Shown one piece after another: positions 51,601 through 58,585 of a DNA stretch of 64,000 nt; position 1 is the first letter of the stretch; every line of letters starts with the position of its first letter. The position numbers and the translations under genes are program-made. Below the pieces are notes generated by a model that did not search any database, had not been told where the DNA came from, and was given only the letters and a program-made list of their open reading frames with translations. Source of the stretch: Pseudopyrenochaeta lycopersici (Eukaryota; Ascomycota; Dothideomycetes; Pleosporales; Pseudopyrenochaetaceae); NCBI GenBank assembly GCA_003313425.1, contig NHZP01000026.1:124001-188000 (forward strand), in the 5' to 3' direction.

Positions 51601-54600
51601 ACGAAATTGATTAATCTAATGACTTCCAGTTCGTCAATTCCAGGGAAGATCCTCTTGCAGATGCGTATCAAGTCCTCAGGACCGAAGATATCCGCATATA
51701 CAACTGTGAATCGGTTCACGAAAGATGCAGGGAGACCCTTTCGCCCACCGCCTTGATGATGTGGGTTCTGTGCGGCAAAAACCTGGAACTCTTGGTGCTT
51801 GTGAAATGTTTGGTCAAGTTCGGAAATATACACCTCACCACGATGATCGAGGACAGCATTCAGACCTTCCAAGACAGACTGCGATGCTAGATTCATCTCG
51901 TCGAGCAAGACCCAGTCACCATTCTTCATCGCCTTCAAAAATGGCGCATCGCGCCAGGTGAAAGTCCCTGCTGCGCCACCTTCGACTGGCACATCGGATC
52001 CAAACAAATCCATGAGATCTGTCTGCTCAGACAGATTAAGCCGGGTGAGAGGCTTCCCAATAGCTCTGGCAAGAGCAGTGACTAGCGTAGTCTTACCAAC
52101 ACCGGGATTGCCCTCAAGAAGAATTGGCTTCGCAAGTTGCAAGGCACGAACAACCCGCATGGCATTTGACCGTGTTGTCGGAGCATCCAGGGAGAAATCG
52201 GGTGCATCTGCTGCCGTTGGCATAAGCTTGGGTATCGCAAATGCACCTAATTGGAAAGTGGTATTAGTATTTGAGATGTTGATGACTTCGAAGTACAGGG
52301 GCGTAACATCGTGTCCTAGTAGATTGCCAAGGTGTTGAAGACACGCCATCCGCTCTTCACTGATAGATGCTGCGGAAATGGCGAGCAGACCAGCTGGATT
52401 TGCGCCGAGTGTATCGATGAATACCATCGCCGCGCCATGCACAATGCCAAAGATTGGATCATTATGACTTGACTTGTTCACAAAGGATACCCACGCAAGT
52501 GTATCGCGTATGGATATCGAAGATGCAACTGAAGTGTTGTATTTATCATTGAACCATTGCGAGAAGGACACAATTGCTCCGGCATATTGCGCCATATCTA
52601 GCCTCAGCTTTGATTGTACGATCTGCAAGATATCCTCAAGATCAGACATGGCAGGGACCCAGATCTCTGTGAAACGGTTGCGAAGTGCGGGGGAGAGCTC
52701 TTTCTTGCCATAATCGCCACCAGGGTTCATCGTTGCCAGGAATTGGAAACCATCACTTGCAATGATGTGAGAGTCCGAAGGGCCTTTCTCCGCGAGTAGA
52801 AGTGTTCGTGAAGGCTCGAGAACGCTGTTCAGGCGCTCAAGCACTGAGTCATCCGCAAGTGATATCTCATCGAGGAGGAAATAGTGGCCCTGCTTCATTG
52901 CATATACGAGGCTGCCGTCGGCCCATTCAAAAAGTGCAGCCACCTTGATGCGATTTTGTTGAATGAGCTGACGTTCGGCGTCAAGTATCAGCTCCGGAGC
53001 GGTCTTATCCAACTCATCGTAAATGTTCAACAGCTCAACCATATCAAGAGTCGTAGGGTTCGGAATCTCCTCAGACTGTATACGTTGAACGACCTGGAGC
53101 GCTTGATTTCTTAAGAAGTCCTCGATGGCCGCGCGATTCCGGATTGGACGCTGTGCGCCAATCAAGTCGCCTGTTTCAGTATTTTGATGTGCGTTGACGA
53201 TATGAAGTTGGTTCTTAAGCTGATCAGCCAGCAACTGACAGACCGTTGTTTTTCCGCAGCCTGTCTCTCCAATCAACAGTACAGGCTCGTTATTACGAAG
53301 TGCTTGTGCTACGAGGACGAAAAGTCGTCTCATTGCGCGAGTCCAGACGACGTCGCCACCGCTAGAATCCATGATACTTTTACTCAGACCATCAATGTTC
53401 GAGCAGCCGTCCCTGCTGAACAATCGCTCTTCATCGATACTCACTTTAGGGCCTTTCTCGCTCATCACAGTTTCCAGAATTCGCTTGACTGCCACACGCT
53501 CTTCATCCTTGCGAACACGCTCCGCAAGAAGCATATACCCATTGTTCGCCAAGTCTTGAATTGTATCCGCTTTTCGCTGGGCCCATCTGAACAAGTCTCG
53601 TAACGTGGCAAAGCTTTTCTGCTCAAAGATGCGATTCTCTTGACGTAGCGTAGAAAGCTCCCGATAGACCTTAACTATGCGTTTGCACCATGTTTCTGGA
53701 ATCATGGTCCGCCTATGCAGAATTTCAGTCAATTCTTCGACTGGAATGTCGTCGAAGTGAAGCTCGAGGAAGCGGTTACGAAAGGCGCGTGACAGTACCT
53801 TCCGGCCGCCGTATAGGCCAGCTGGGTTCTGTGTTGCAAAAAGCATGAAGTCGTCATGGGGCCGCACTACTTCTTGTGTCTCCGGGATAAGCAGCTCTCG
53901 GTTATCATCTAGGAGTCGATTCAATGCTTCCAATACATCTGTTGGCGCTAGATTGAGCTCGTCCAAGACAATCCAGTGGCCTTCCCGTAAGGCTCTAACG
54001 AGAATTCCCTCCTGGAAGACCAGTTTTCCATCAGTACCGGAGATGTACGAGCCAAGGTACTCCTGTAAGTCAGTGTGTTCGTGATTGTTGATGCGAACGA
54101 ATTTGTTTCCCGATCTCTTCGCTAAGTACTCAATCATACTCGTCTTACCGGACGAAGTAGGCCCTTGAATAAGCACTGGATATTTTCGGGTGGAAGCTGC
54201 TCGGATGAGGTTGTTCATGTTTCGCTGAACAAAGGGTGTAATGATGTAATGTGACTGCTCTTCGATAGGATGAATACCTTGTCGAAGCCAATAGTGACCT
54301 TGTCTGACGTACGACCTACCATCAGATGGCTGCTGCAGAGGCTTCCCAAGCTCGGCCTTCATAGCAGCTTTCTGCGGGAACAAATGCTTAGTGATGAGCG
54401 GAGCAACGAGATCCTCGGAAGCTTTGCCGAGGAAGGTGAGGAAACTCATATGAAAACCTTCGTACAGTGCTCTCCGTAGACCACAAAGGGGCGCAACATC
54501 TCTCGCGTATGATAGGGTTCTTGTCAATGTTCTCAAGCTGAAGTGAGGTTTCTGATCAGCACCATCCACAAGCATATTTGCTTTCGCAAGCTGCTGAATC

Positions 54601-57293
54601 TCGAGGTAGAGACTAGTGACATCGCGTGCAACTCGAACGATGGACATGTCTGTGTTATCTTTATCTCCGCCAAGATACTGCTCCACGATATTTCGCAAGC
54701 TCTTTTCGTCACTGTCCGGACTTTCGACATACAATTCTGTAAACCTTGATCGAATACCCGGTGGTAAGTCTTTCTTACCCACATCAGTGGCAGGGTTCAT
54801 CGCAGCGAAAACCCTGAAGTTCGGATGAGCGATCACACGTTCCACGTTGCCAGTCTCTGTAAGCAATATGGAAGGATTACCGTCGGGACCACCACCCAAG
54901 AGATCAGTGAGTGCCTCTAATGTGTCGGAAGACGCCAAGTTGATCTCGTCGAGCAACACCCAGTCACCATTCCTAACAGCCTTGACAATGTTGCCTTCTA
55001 AGAAGGAAAATGCAAAGGCTTCAGAGCCACTGGCAAGCTGAGCCTCCAGATCATGAAGATCTGCCGCAAACTTCTCCCATCGTGCCTTCGGGAAATTTAC
55101 ACGTAAGGAGTCTGTCTTGCGCTTCTTCTTGGGCTGTCCTCCTTCGGGGTCTGGGGAGGACGTTTGTGATTCGTGTGATTTACGAGCTGTATCGACCATC
55201 TTTAAGGCTTCGCGCCAAAGTATGCAGACGCGCTTCCATTCGCCCTTCGCAACGCGTTTGCCGAGCATCTCAATGAAGCGCAAATTCTTCTTCCTTGAGA
55301 AAGTGGTATCAAAAAGATCATCAAATTCATCCTTGAGGGGAATAACCAGACTGCGGACGTTGACAGGCTTGAAGCCACCAAGTAAGTCGCCGCTCTCACT
55401 TTGCTGAGACAAATTGAACGCTACCAGCTTTCGACCAAGTTGCTCCGCCAGGTACTGGATGCAGGTCGTCTTTCCAGTACCCGTCTCACCGACGAGTAGA
55501 AGTGGTTCTCGTCGGTCGACCGCTACGGCAATTTTTTCCAGCAAACGAAGCGTGTAGTCATTGGTTGAGAACGGCCGCCCCGAGGGTGTTCTCCTCGAGG
55601 ATCTGTGCTTGGCTAGTCTTGCTCTTCCAATTTGAATCGTCCCGGAAGCAGTAGTTTTCGATGGTACTGATAATTTGACCATGCGATTCTTAAGGAGATG
55701 ATCACGCCTTTGAGGATCAATATGCAGCTCTTCAGCTACGCACGACATAACCTTCAAGCGAGCATTCTCACCGCGCAAACTTCCAGCAAAACAATCAAAT
55801 GCTTCCATAAAGATGTCGTCCTTCTGAGCAGTACTGAATGTCGAAGACTGTGAAAGAAGGACAGCTATCCTGTCGCACCACTTCAAGAGATCACGGGGAG
55901 TCATGGCTCGGATTGATGTACCGTTCTCAGACGAGAACTTCACATCCGAGTATAGTTCCAGTAGCCGCGAGTAGACTCCCACTATGCCAGACAAGTGCCC
56001 TTGTAATGCTGGATACTTGGCGCTTATAATTTGTTGGAATTCTGACAGTGCTGGCATCTGAATTGAGATAGACTTCCAAAACCTTTGCCCAATCATGTTC
56101 TGTCGGGGCACGATTTCTTGCCCTTTCGGGTTCAGTGTACTTCGCATCGTAGCGATGATACGAAATCCTCTTGCTGCTCGTACGGTCTCTCCTCGACTAG
56201 GAATAAGCAACTCTCCTCTTTCGATCAGTGGCAAAAGTGTACTGATGACCTCGTTTGGCGCGCGATCCAGATCTTCAATGAAAATCCATCTACCTTCTCT
56301 TACTGCAGTCGTGAGCACACCAGACCGCCAGCTGAATGTTCCTGGTTTCGCTCCAGTGGCGTACATGCCAATCAACAGTTTTGCATCACTTTGCTCATTG
56401 AGGTGAAGAGTAACCATCTTATCCAGCTTATTCAGTTGCCACGCAAAGTGGCGTATCAAAAGGGTCTTTCCTGAACCTGCAAGACCAGTGAGCAGGAGTG
56501 GACTGGATCCTAGTAGCCCCTCGGCAAGGCTTTTTAGGTTTGCTTCTGTCGTTACTGTTGATACGAGCTGAGAAGGACACTCCTGCGATGATGCTCCCCC
56601 TAGTCGAGGTATCAAGGTACCATTGACGCTAACCGTGTGTGGTGAGAGGTCCTGATAGAGAGACGAATGAAACAGCTTGTCCCCGACTATGACTCTTTGG
56701 TTGATCTTAGATTGCAAATTCTTCCATCTCTTCTCCTCCCATAGCGATAAAAACCGGTAATCAATCGTTTGGCCCTCCCATCGTCCCTCAATTTCACCTC
56801 CTCCAACAAATCTTCTAATCATATCCTGTGTGGCATGATCGGCTGCATGAACATAAACGCAAAAGGTTCGGACGGATAAATATCGCACAGGGCGACTTGA
56901 ATGTTGGAACAAACTCTCCAGGGCAAGGGGCCGTACATATTTGGCGAAGTTTACACAATCGTAGCTGAGAAGCCGGAATATTCCTAGTAAGAGCTCGATC
57001 AGATCCGATTCTCTAACGAGGTTTAAAAGTCCTTCTGAAGATTTTGACGCTCCTATTATTGGCGAATTCGAAGTGTATGTGAGAAACTGCTCCACATGCT
57101 CCGCCAGGTGAGGCGCAAGCGGTAATAATCGTCCAAATGCTGGGATTTTCGCCTCAGTCTCCGCACTAGATTGAATCCATCGCGCAAAAAGCTCTGTGAA
57201 AAGTCCTCCATACTGGATAAAAAGGTCGTCGGAAGATTCTGGCTTTAGGGCTTCTGCGGCAAGCGCAGTGATATTGACCGTGCTAGCAGCCAT
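42621..57293 (-). CDS. MDN1: Midasin, AAA-type ATPase of 60S ribosome biogenesis
   Basis: One uninterrupted frame of about 4,890 residues, close to the yeast Mdn1/Rea1 length. Six dynein-like AAA modules are marked by P-loops at about residues 268 (GLAGSGKT), 599 (GETGTGKT), 1042 (GPTSSGKT), 1339 (GETGCGKT), 1724 (GNPGVGKT) and 2032 (GIPGSGKT). A long helical linker follows. A strongly acidic Asp/Glu-rich tract is encoded at about 43.9-45.2 kb, and a C-terminal von Willebrand A/MIDAS domain has the metal motif DDSKS at about 4655. The protein works in the nucleolus and nucleoplasm: its MIDAS domain binds Ytm1 and Rsa4, and ATP-driven movement strips them from pre-60S particles. The frame is open upstream to 57494 but holds no ATG before 57293, so either 57293 is the start or an upstream exon splices in. 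It is head-to-head with bL12m. Confidence 0.97.
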   Translation of the reverse strand: MAASTVNITALAAEALKPESSDDLFIQYGGLFTELFARWIQSSAETEAKIPAFGRLLPLAPHLAEHVEQFLTYTSNSPIIGASKSSEGLLNLVRESDLIELLLGIFRLLSYDCVNFAKYVRPLALESLFQHSSRPVRYLSVRTFCVYVHAADHATQDMIRRFVGGGEIEGRWEGQTIDYRFLSLWEEKRWKNLQSKINQRVIVGDKLFHSSLYQDLSPHTVSVNGTLIPRLGGASSQECPSQLVSTVTTEANLKSLAEGLLGSSPLLLTGLAGSGKTLLIRHFAWQLNKLDKMVTLHLNEQSDAKLLIGMYATGAKPGTFSWRSGVLTTAVREGRWIFIEDLDRAPNEVISTLLPLIERGELLIPSRGETVRAARGFRIIATMRSTLNPKGQEIVPRQNMIGQRFWKSISIQMPALSEFQQIISAKYPALQGHLSGIVGVYSRLLELYSDVKFSSENGTSIRAMTPRDLLKWCDRIAVLLSQSSTFSTAQKDDIFMEAFDCFAGSLRGENARLKVMSCVAEELHIDPQRRDHLLKNRMVKLSVPSKTTASGTIQIGRARLAKHRSSRRTPSGRPFSTNDYTLRLLEKIAVAVDRREPLLLVGETGTGKTTCIQYLAEQLGRKLVAFNLSQQSESGDLLGGFKPVNVRSLVIPLKDEFDDLFDTTFSRKKNLRFIEMLGKRVAKGEWKRVCILWREALKMVDTARKSHESQTSSPDPEGGQPKKKRKTDSLRVNFPKARWEKFAADLHDLEAQLASGSEAFAFSFLEGNIVKAVRNGDWVLLDEINLASSDTLEALTDLLGGGPDGNPSILLTETGNVERVIAHPNFRVFAAMNPATDVGKKDLPPGIRSRFTELYVESPDSDEKSLRNIVEQYLGGDKDNTDMSIVRVARDVTSLYLEIQQLAKANMLVDGADQKPHFSLRTLTRTLSYARDVAPLCGLRRALYEGFHMSFLTFLGKASEDLVAPLITKHLFPQKAAMKAELGKPLQQPSDGRSYVRQGHYWLRQGIHPIEEQSHYIITPFVQRNMNNLIRAASTRKYPVLIQGPTSSGKTSMIEYLAKRSGNKFVRINNHEHTDLQEYLGSYISGTDGKLVFQEGILVRALREGHWIVLDELNLAPTDVLEALNRLLDDNRELLIPETQEVVRPHDDFMLFATQNPAGLYGGRKVLSRAFRNRFLELHFDDIPVEELTEILHRRTMIPETWCKRIVKVYRELSTLRQENRIFEQKSFATLRDLFRWAQRKADTIQDLANNGYMLLAERVRKDEERVAVKRILETVMSEKGPKVSIDEERLFSRDGCSNIDGLSKSIMDSSGGDVVWTRAMRRLFVLVAQALRNNEPVLLIGETGCGKTTVCQLLADQLKNQLHIVNAHQNTETGDLIGAQRPIRNRAAIEDFLRNQALQVVQRIQSEEIPNPTTLDMVELLNIYDELDKTAPELILDAERQLIQQNRIKVAALFEWADGSLVYAMKQGHYFLLDEISLADDSVLERLNSVLEPSRTLLLAEKGPSDSHIIASDGFQFLATMNPGGDYGKKELSPALRNRFTEIWVPAMSDLEDILQIVQSKLRLDMAQYAGAIVSFSQWFNDKYNTSVASSISIRDTLAWVSFVNKSSHNDPIFGIVHGAAMVFIDTLGANPAGLLAISAASISEERMACLQHLGNLLGHDVTPLYFEVINISNTNTTFQLGAFAIPKLMPTAADAPDFSLDAPTTRSNAMRVVRALQLAKPILLEGNPGVGKTTLVTALARAIGKPLTRLNLSEQTDLMDLFGSDVPVEGGAAGTFTWRDAPFLKAMKNGDWVLLDEMNLASQSVLEGLNAVLDHRGEVYISELDQTFHKHQEFQVFAAQNPHHQGGGRKGLPASFVNRFTVVYADIFGPEDLIRICKRIFPGIDELEVIRLINFVAELDDEVVARRAFGNLGAPWEFNLRDTLRWLQLLASDEFTGSACDFLDTVFVQRFRTGNDRRRMFKIFENVYGAHEPRVSLFHNVSTKALQVGLGVVSRSTTVTRPDMISALRVPQLGSMEALLISVKQSWPVILVGIPGSGKTAMINQLANFVGADLVTFSMNADVDAMDLVGGYEQIDPTREAHQCMEKLEEFTRRRIVSMEQPSHSYIKLLEYLHITTTGTASAIGSLLELIAQSDPEALTLLHELQQVLRSAGHQIDGARFQWVDGILIRALEQGKWLILDNANLCSSAVLDRLNSLLEPNGYLSINEHSTADGEARIVRPHPNFRIFMTMDPRFGELSRAMRNRAIEICLLEPESSQLRPESRNLEFPLDSAMYRFRQCNEYDETQIDTIKQQFENLGQDDITLLASFTKQMSKGLTSSSPSSSQANSVDGPNDMQLTPTTLESQRFGDKISHFSQFIRNAWGPHMQFFLQQSGSDELAQLVPFHPLGNELHLNRTDTQKLSSLWYASMYEVMLDLYNMQEKIQNLPSARLERRKEKQKLPAFLHAYWQGLVKVVEGVRSGHRNGQQLDVTFLKTLRALFWAFFALSTESTFDRATFHAYLKMLTSAIPTTTGTPTTLVQVLSTTLTKQIQLFGSDVQLTTGLGMERIWCMFKPPTPRNHAQLKGVLELEDLADRLDSVMWKLNLRVDDMVQIRERIMSSLNLVRKDQVDARELIRSLDAAIQELEHSIGEYDNVSTPYFEEEFEGLCQFLDVTWNDHRSNNQFYNTPSPAVAATRAKATLLARRPTKLGTVTMEGSYDATETFAKLLRHLGLAHPSGHAMVLQSEFHTSLLAKLHGADEVQLAQLNRFENELQVLAQQITLDADRITQDQYNNLEDLYRNIYNQIYASHCVEVVQILHEGQVTFHPNVSVNDIYRTTLEEGFARCYRPVQSVDAEAWVQLGLFGLKLYVPNYPHDPALKPMIKRKMFNEEKQSLEKALDALKQFQLDFTGQSTSFRIRELEKTIQSMGKEPPVPAIVRPVVSELDEIHGEFSNLISTIQPLLNGSMLTEEAIRDRTLQQNILRIIQRLNEGYRAYDDITDTAIGFLVCLDIGLLLGRKDEEDRAQSAINKSLIRICRDTPFFGRQRAIAKSDYFIQELEDGLGQIDHAVDFRWHALHSLSILKNTDPASMSGHAVRTLLHDLFSSFYADWKAKLLQDQEKEAQNSSLYTYRGMDDDMDDEDLTLFPDYEAEQEEEQSSPVATSNSRDHAIRLANMHAELFVQGREASDSIKLLLEWCTEEMTRVSGGKSHGTKHDDALPAIYLALEKKVDALCSSGTGKTYNFYFDANLPEAKRLITLIHRIQTRYRQIRNIWPEHTTLSEVLRTCDETLEFRHVDPVAKFITKAEKLHSYMYEWQKVASKEYSTANLYDDLTKLLVSWRQLELTTWARLFDMETDKFRDDAKSWFFVAYETIIVASGSIDEENNMKIHARDLLKSLESFFETTTLGQFGQRIKLLQQLRQHTAMRMQDVDGFKIINTALDNFIAYFSRLEKPTREALANGRQKLEKEVNDVIKLASWKDTNIEALKQSAKSSHRKLSRVVRKFRALLNQPISGLVRAGFPEENYLTQDISMNTVDTAVHPGTLELCAAAIPGWSDRPTRYQHLSVSVSMMRNLSSPKAGLINGAAYINNFITELTTSMTELQKATPSTLTEENKESVQHLKTQKRKLYADTLKELRQMGVNSNPSVDTLAKQENISTILSTLASIKENDEFGLVAEYHLHKALSILPQVRAVYKEHSGDLTPNDVAKSIGYLEGLLQISIRQRSVLSKAAKHLEGVNAPILLIRSLAQQGQLYSISLQQAEASRSLQPSLRWLAAMLQTGMDIVAAQAKLGKTNELDSLIRGMREWITKLNDLGDGYDKLPKLPYNIQSEAHRSWNELVRITITDVDIAFKDWLNNSDIAGVILRQIRGFLFYYPEAKVVESSGDQRAKVEDCANNIFKSLDLILGSMQDVEASLKGVPSSTEDTAWLVKEEQAISAALNALHSPQISNTLQALLDNMQHLHTDTHLQGVAAIFASLQPILDQYVASHRYLVNRFDALHGSTASLLNRLAKSFIQIGSQGFCQPPEKSADQQKGKDEKLESGTGLGEGEGAEDISKDIEDDEDLEDLAQEKRGEREGSIEEQDDAIDMGEQEMEGDTEEVGEKEDKGDESGEEGDDEVQSEVGSVDDLGPSAVDEKMWDEGGKEEDAQDKEGKQDIGTENEEEQVAAEQKEKEKSGEDGDKEDKQEGEEDEEMEMEGEDQEENIGLGQTEKMDPHAKEEETLDLPEDLNIDGQDDEGKEEDDLGDVDMGDDLPEDEMDPDNEPCAPDTVDDEIGAEQEDEEVKNTNGHTEEEEQAEEEQEEGDEPMDDAVPLPDDSMPDDEPRDAKDTNEADPNAEAGAGTEANEEAHKNKDKQASASAANQDEGQEGESSEQKQETAGEDGQLGQTAQPDASGHGEHPEESQETQSFKKLGDVLEKWYNQHKQISEAREKDESQVQQIDKEVDMADADFEHLGDEDTQADTQALGTATEEQATALDHDMAMPVNEDEERMPTRPEDNDDEMAGAADKDTDMEDAEQQAQGQEEQPQQSNAMEGQPQAFVGEQNALPQQDDQDMEDAVPIDEDTSETSSVHEVETRLELTHLDNMSTMTPDNARSLWLSHEAATHSLSQQLTEHLRLILAPTLATKLRGDFRTGKRLNLKRIIPYIASGYKRDKIWLRRSQPSKRSYQVMIALDDSKSMAESGASNLALKTLTLVTKSLSMLEVGEVSVVGFGDQVNVAHDFDKPFTSEAGVKVFEQFGFDAAKTNVRGLVDKSLELFAEARRKGPSSSGEDLWQLMLIVSDGICDSHAEIQRLVRKAQEERVMIVFVIIDSSATVPSTAPKITSSENPANQLASPKTQEAKEKDKTSILDLQSVEITPEGKVVRWKYMERFPFRYYLVVRDVRELPGVLAGALRQWFGEVAGSA

Positions 57294-57566
57294 TTGATTG
57301 TTTTTCTCTTCCAATATTGTGAAGATTAACTCGTATTCCGGCCTTGGGGCGTCTTCCCATAGTTTCGACGCTTCGATATGGTTGAAAAGGTATTGTAGTG
57401 GCGCTGATATTTGCTTGTTGAAGTTCTCTAACTTTTTTGCGGGCCCATCGCTTTGCCAAGACACTAACACCAGACTCCCGAGGGCGCTCCGCAAATTTCA
57501 GGAAGGCACGACCACGACATCGAAAGCCTCCCATCCCATCATCCTCTTGCCCTACAACTATACACA

Positions 57567-58263
57567 ATGTCTGCCCCAGCAACTCGCGCCCTCAGGCGCT
57601 GCATCTGCACGGCAAAGTCGACCGCCTACGTACGACCGTCAATTGGAGGAGCACAGCAAAGAATACAGCGAAGATGGGCATCAGGCGAAGCTGCCGCAGC
57701 TCCTACAAACCCAAAGATTGCGACTATTGTAGACCAGATTAGTCAATTGACGCTTTTGGAGACTGCAGATCTCGTTTCAACGCTAAAGGTATGCTATTAT
57801 TGAATATAGGATTGGTCATGGCACAACGAGGATTGATTACATTGGAGACCTTCGCATACTTGTTTCAATCTCAATTGTCGTTCAAATGTCTTTGGACAGT
57901 GTGTTATGCTCTGTTGCTAACAATGTCCGCTTCCAGACCCGCCTCAATATCCCCGACATGCCAATGGGCGGATTCGCTGCTGGCCCAGCAGGCCCAGCAG
58001 CCGCTGCTCCCGTTGAAGAAGAGGAAGCCGCGCCTGCCGCACAAGAAAAGACACTCTTCAACCTCAAGCTTGAGAAGTTTGACGCCGGCGCAAAACCAAA
58101 GGTCATCAAGGAGATCAAGGCAATGCTGGGACTAAGTTTGGTGGACAGCAAGAAGTTTGTGGAGAGCGCGCCCAAGACGATGAAGGAGGGTGTGCCAAAG
58201 GAGGAGGCAGAAAAGATTGTTGAGACACTGAAGGCACTGGGTGCGACGGTTGTTATGGAGTAA
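57567..58263 (+). CDS. MRPL12: Mitochondrial ribosomal protein bL12m (L7/L12)
   Basis: Two exons, 57567..57788 and 57937..58263 (148-bp intron: GTATGC donor, GCTAAC branch, TTCCAG acceptor, phase 0), give 182 residues. The first ~37 residues are Arg/Ala/Ser-rich with no acids, a mitochondrial presequence. The N-terminal dimerisation segment (IATIVDQISQLTLLETADLV) is followed by a flexible Ala/Gly/Pro hinge and an acidic run (VEEEEAA). The C-terminal L12 domain has FDAGAKPKVIKEIK, GLSLVDSKKFVESAP and KEGVPKEEAEKI. It forms the ribosomal stalk that recruits translation factors in the mitochondrial matrix. Yeast calls it MNP1. The open frame starting at 57886 lies within the intron and is not a separate gene. 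The MULE inserted 108 bp after the stop codon, close enough to affect the 3' untranslated region. Confidence 0.95.
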
Positions 58264-58362
58264 ACAGCAATCTGCGGTAGAGGAAAGGCGACGAGGAAGA
58301 AGAGTAGAAAGGAACACACTGTATCATAGCATTGCATGTGGCGTGTACAGATATGTTTGGCA

Positions 58363-58371
58363 TGTTCTCGG
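58363..58371. repeat. Left target-site duplication of the MULE
   Basis: TGTTCTCGG directly before the left terminus, identical to the 9 bp directly after the right terminus at 61246..61254. Nine bases is the classic Mutator-type duplication. Confidence 0.9.
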
Positions 58372-58437
58372 GGCTAGTGAGATTTGTCCCCAAGGTTTTG
58401 AGATTTGTCCCCAAAATGAGATTTGTCCCCAACGCTA
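58372..58437 (+). repeat. Left terminal inverted repeat with three iterated motifs
   Basis: It contains TGAGATTTGTCCCCAA three times, at 58378, 58399 and 58417 (spacings 21 and 18 bp). The first 61 bp match the right terminus exactly in reverse complement. The iterated motif is a good candidate for the transposase binding site. Confidence 0.93.
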
Positions 58438-58585
58438 ATGCTAGTGGAAATCAATCACCTAGCTTGGCTTAGCGCGTAATCTATGAACGCGACACTGCCG
58501 CGACACCATCGCGTCTCCGCCGCAGGTAACCAGTTAGAAAAGAACGTAGGTCTTAAATGTGTTTTCTTGTCTTGAGCATCTCGGT

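Noticed and set aside
57294..57582. Overlapping minus frame reading MLGQTLCIVV onward
   Set aside because: It overlaps the 5' end of bL12m and the midasin leader in another frame and has no family match.
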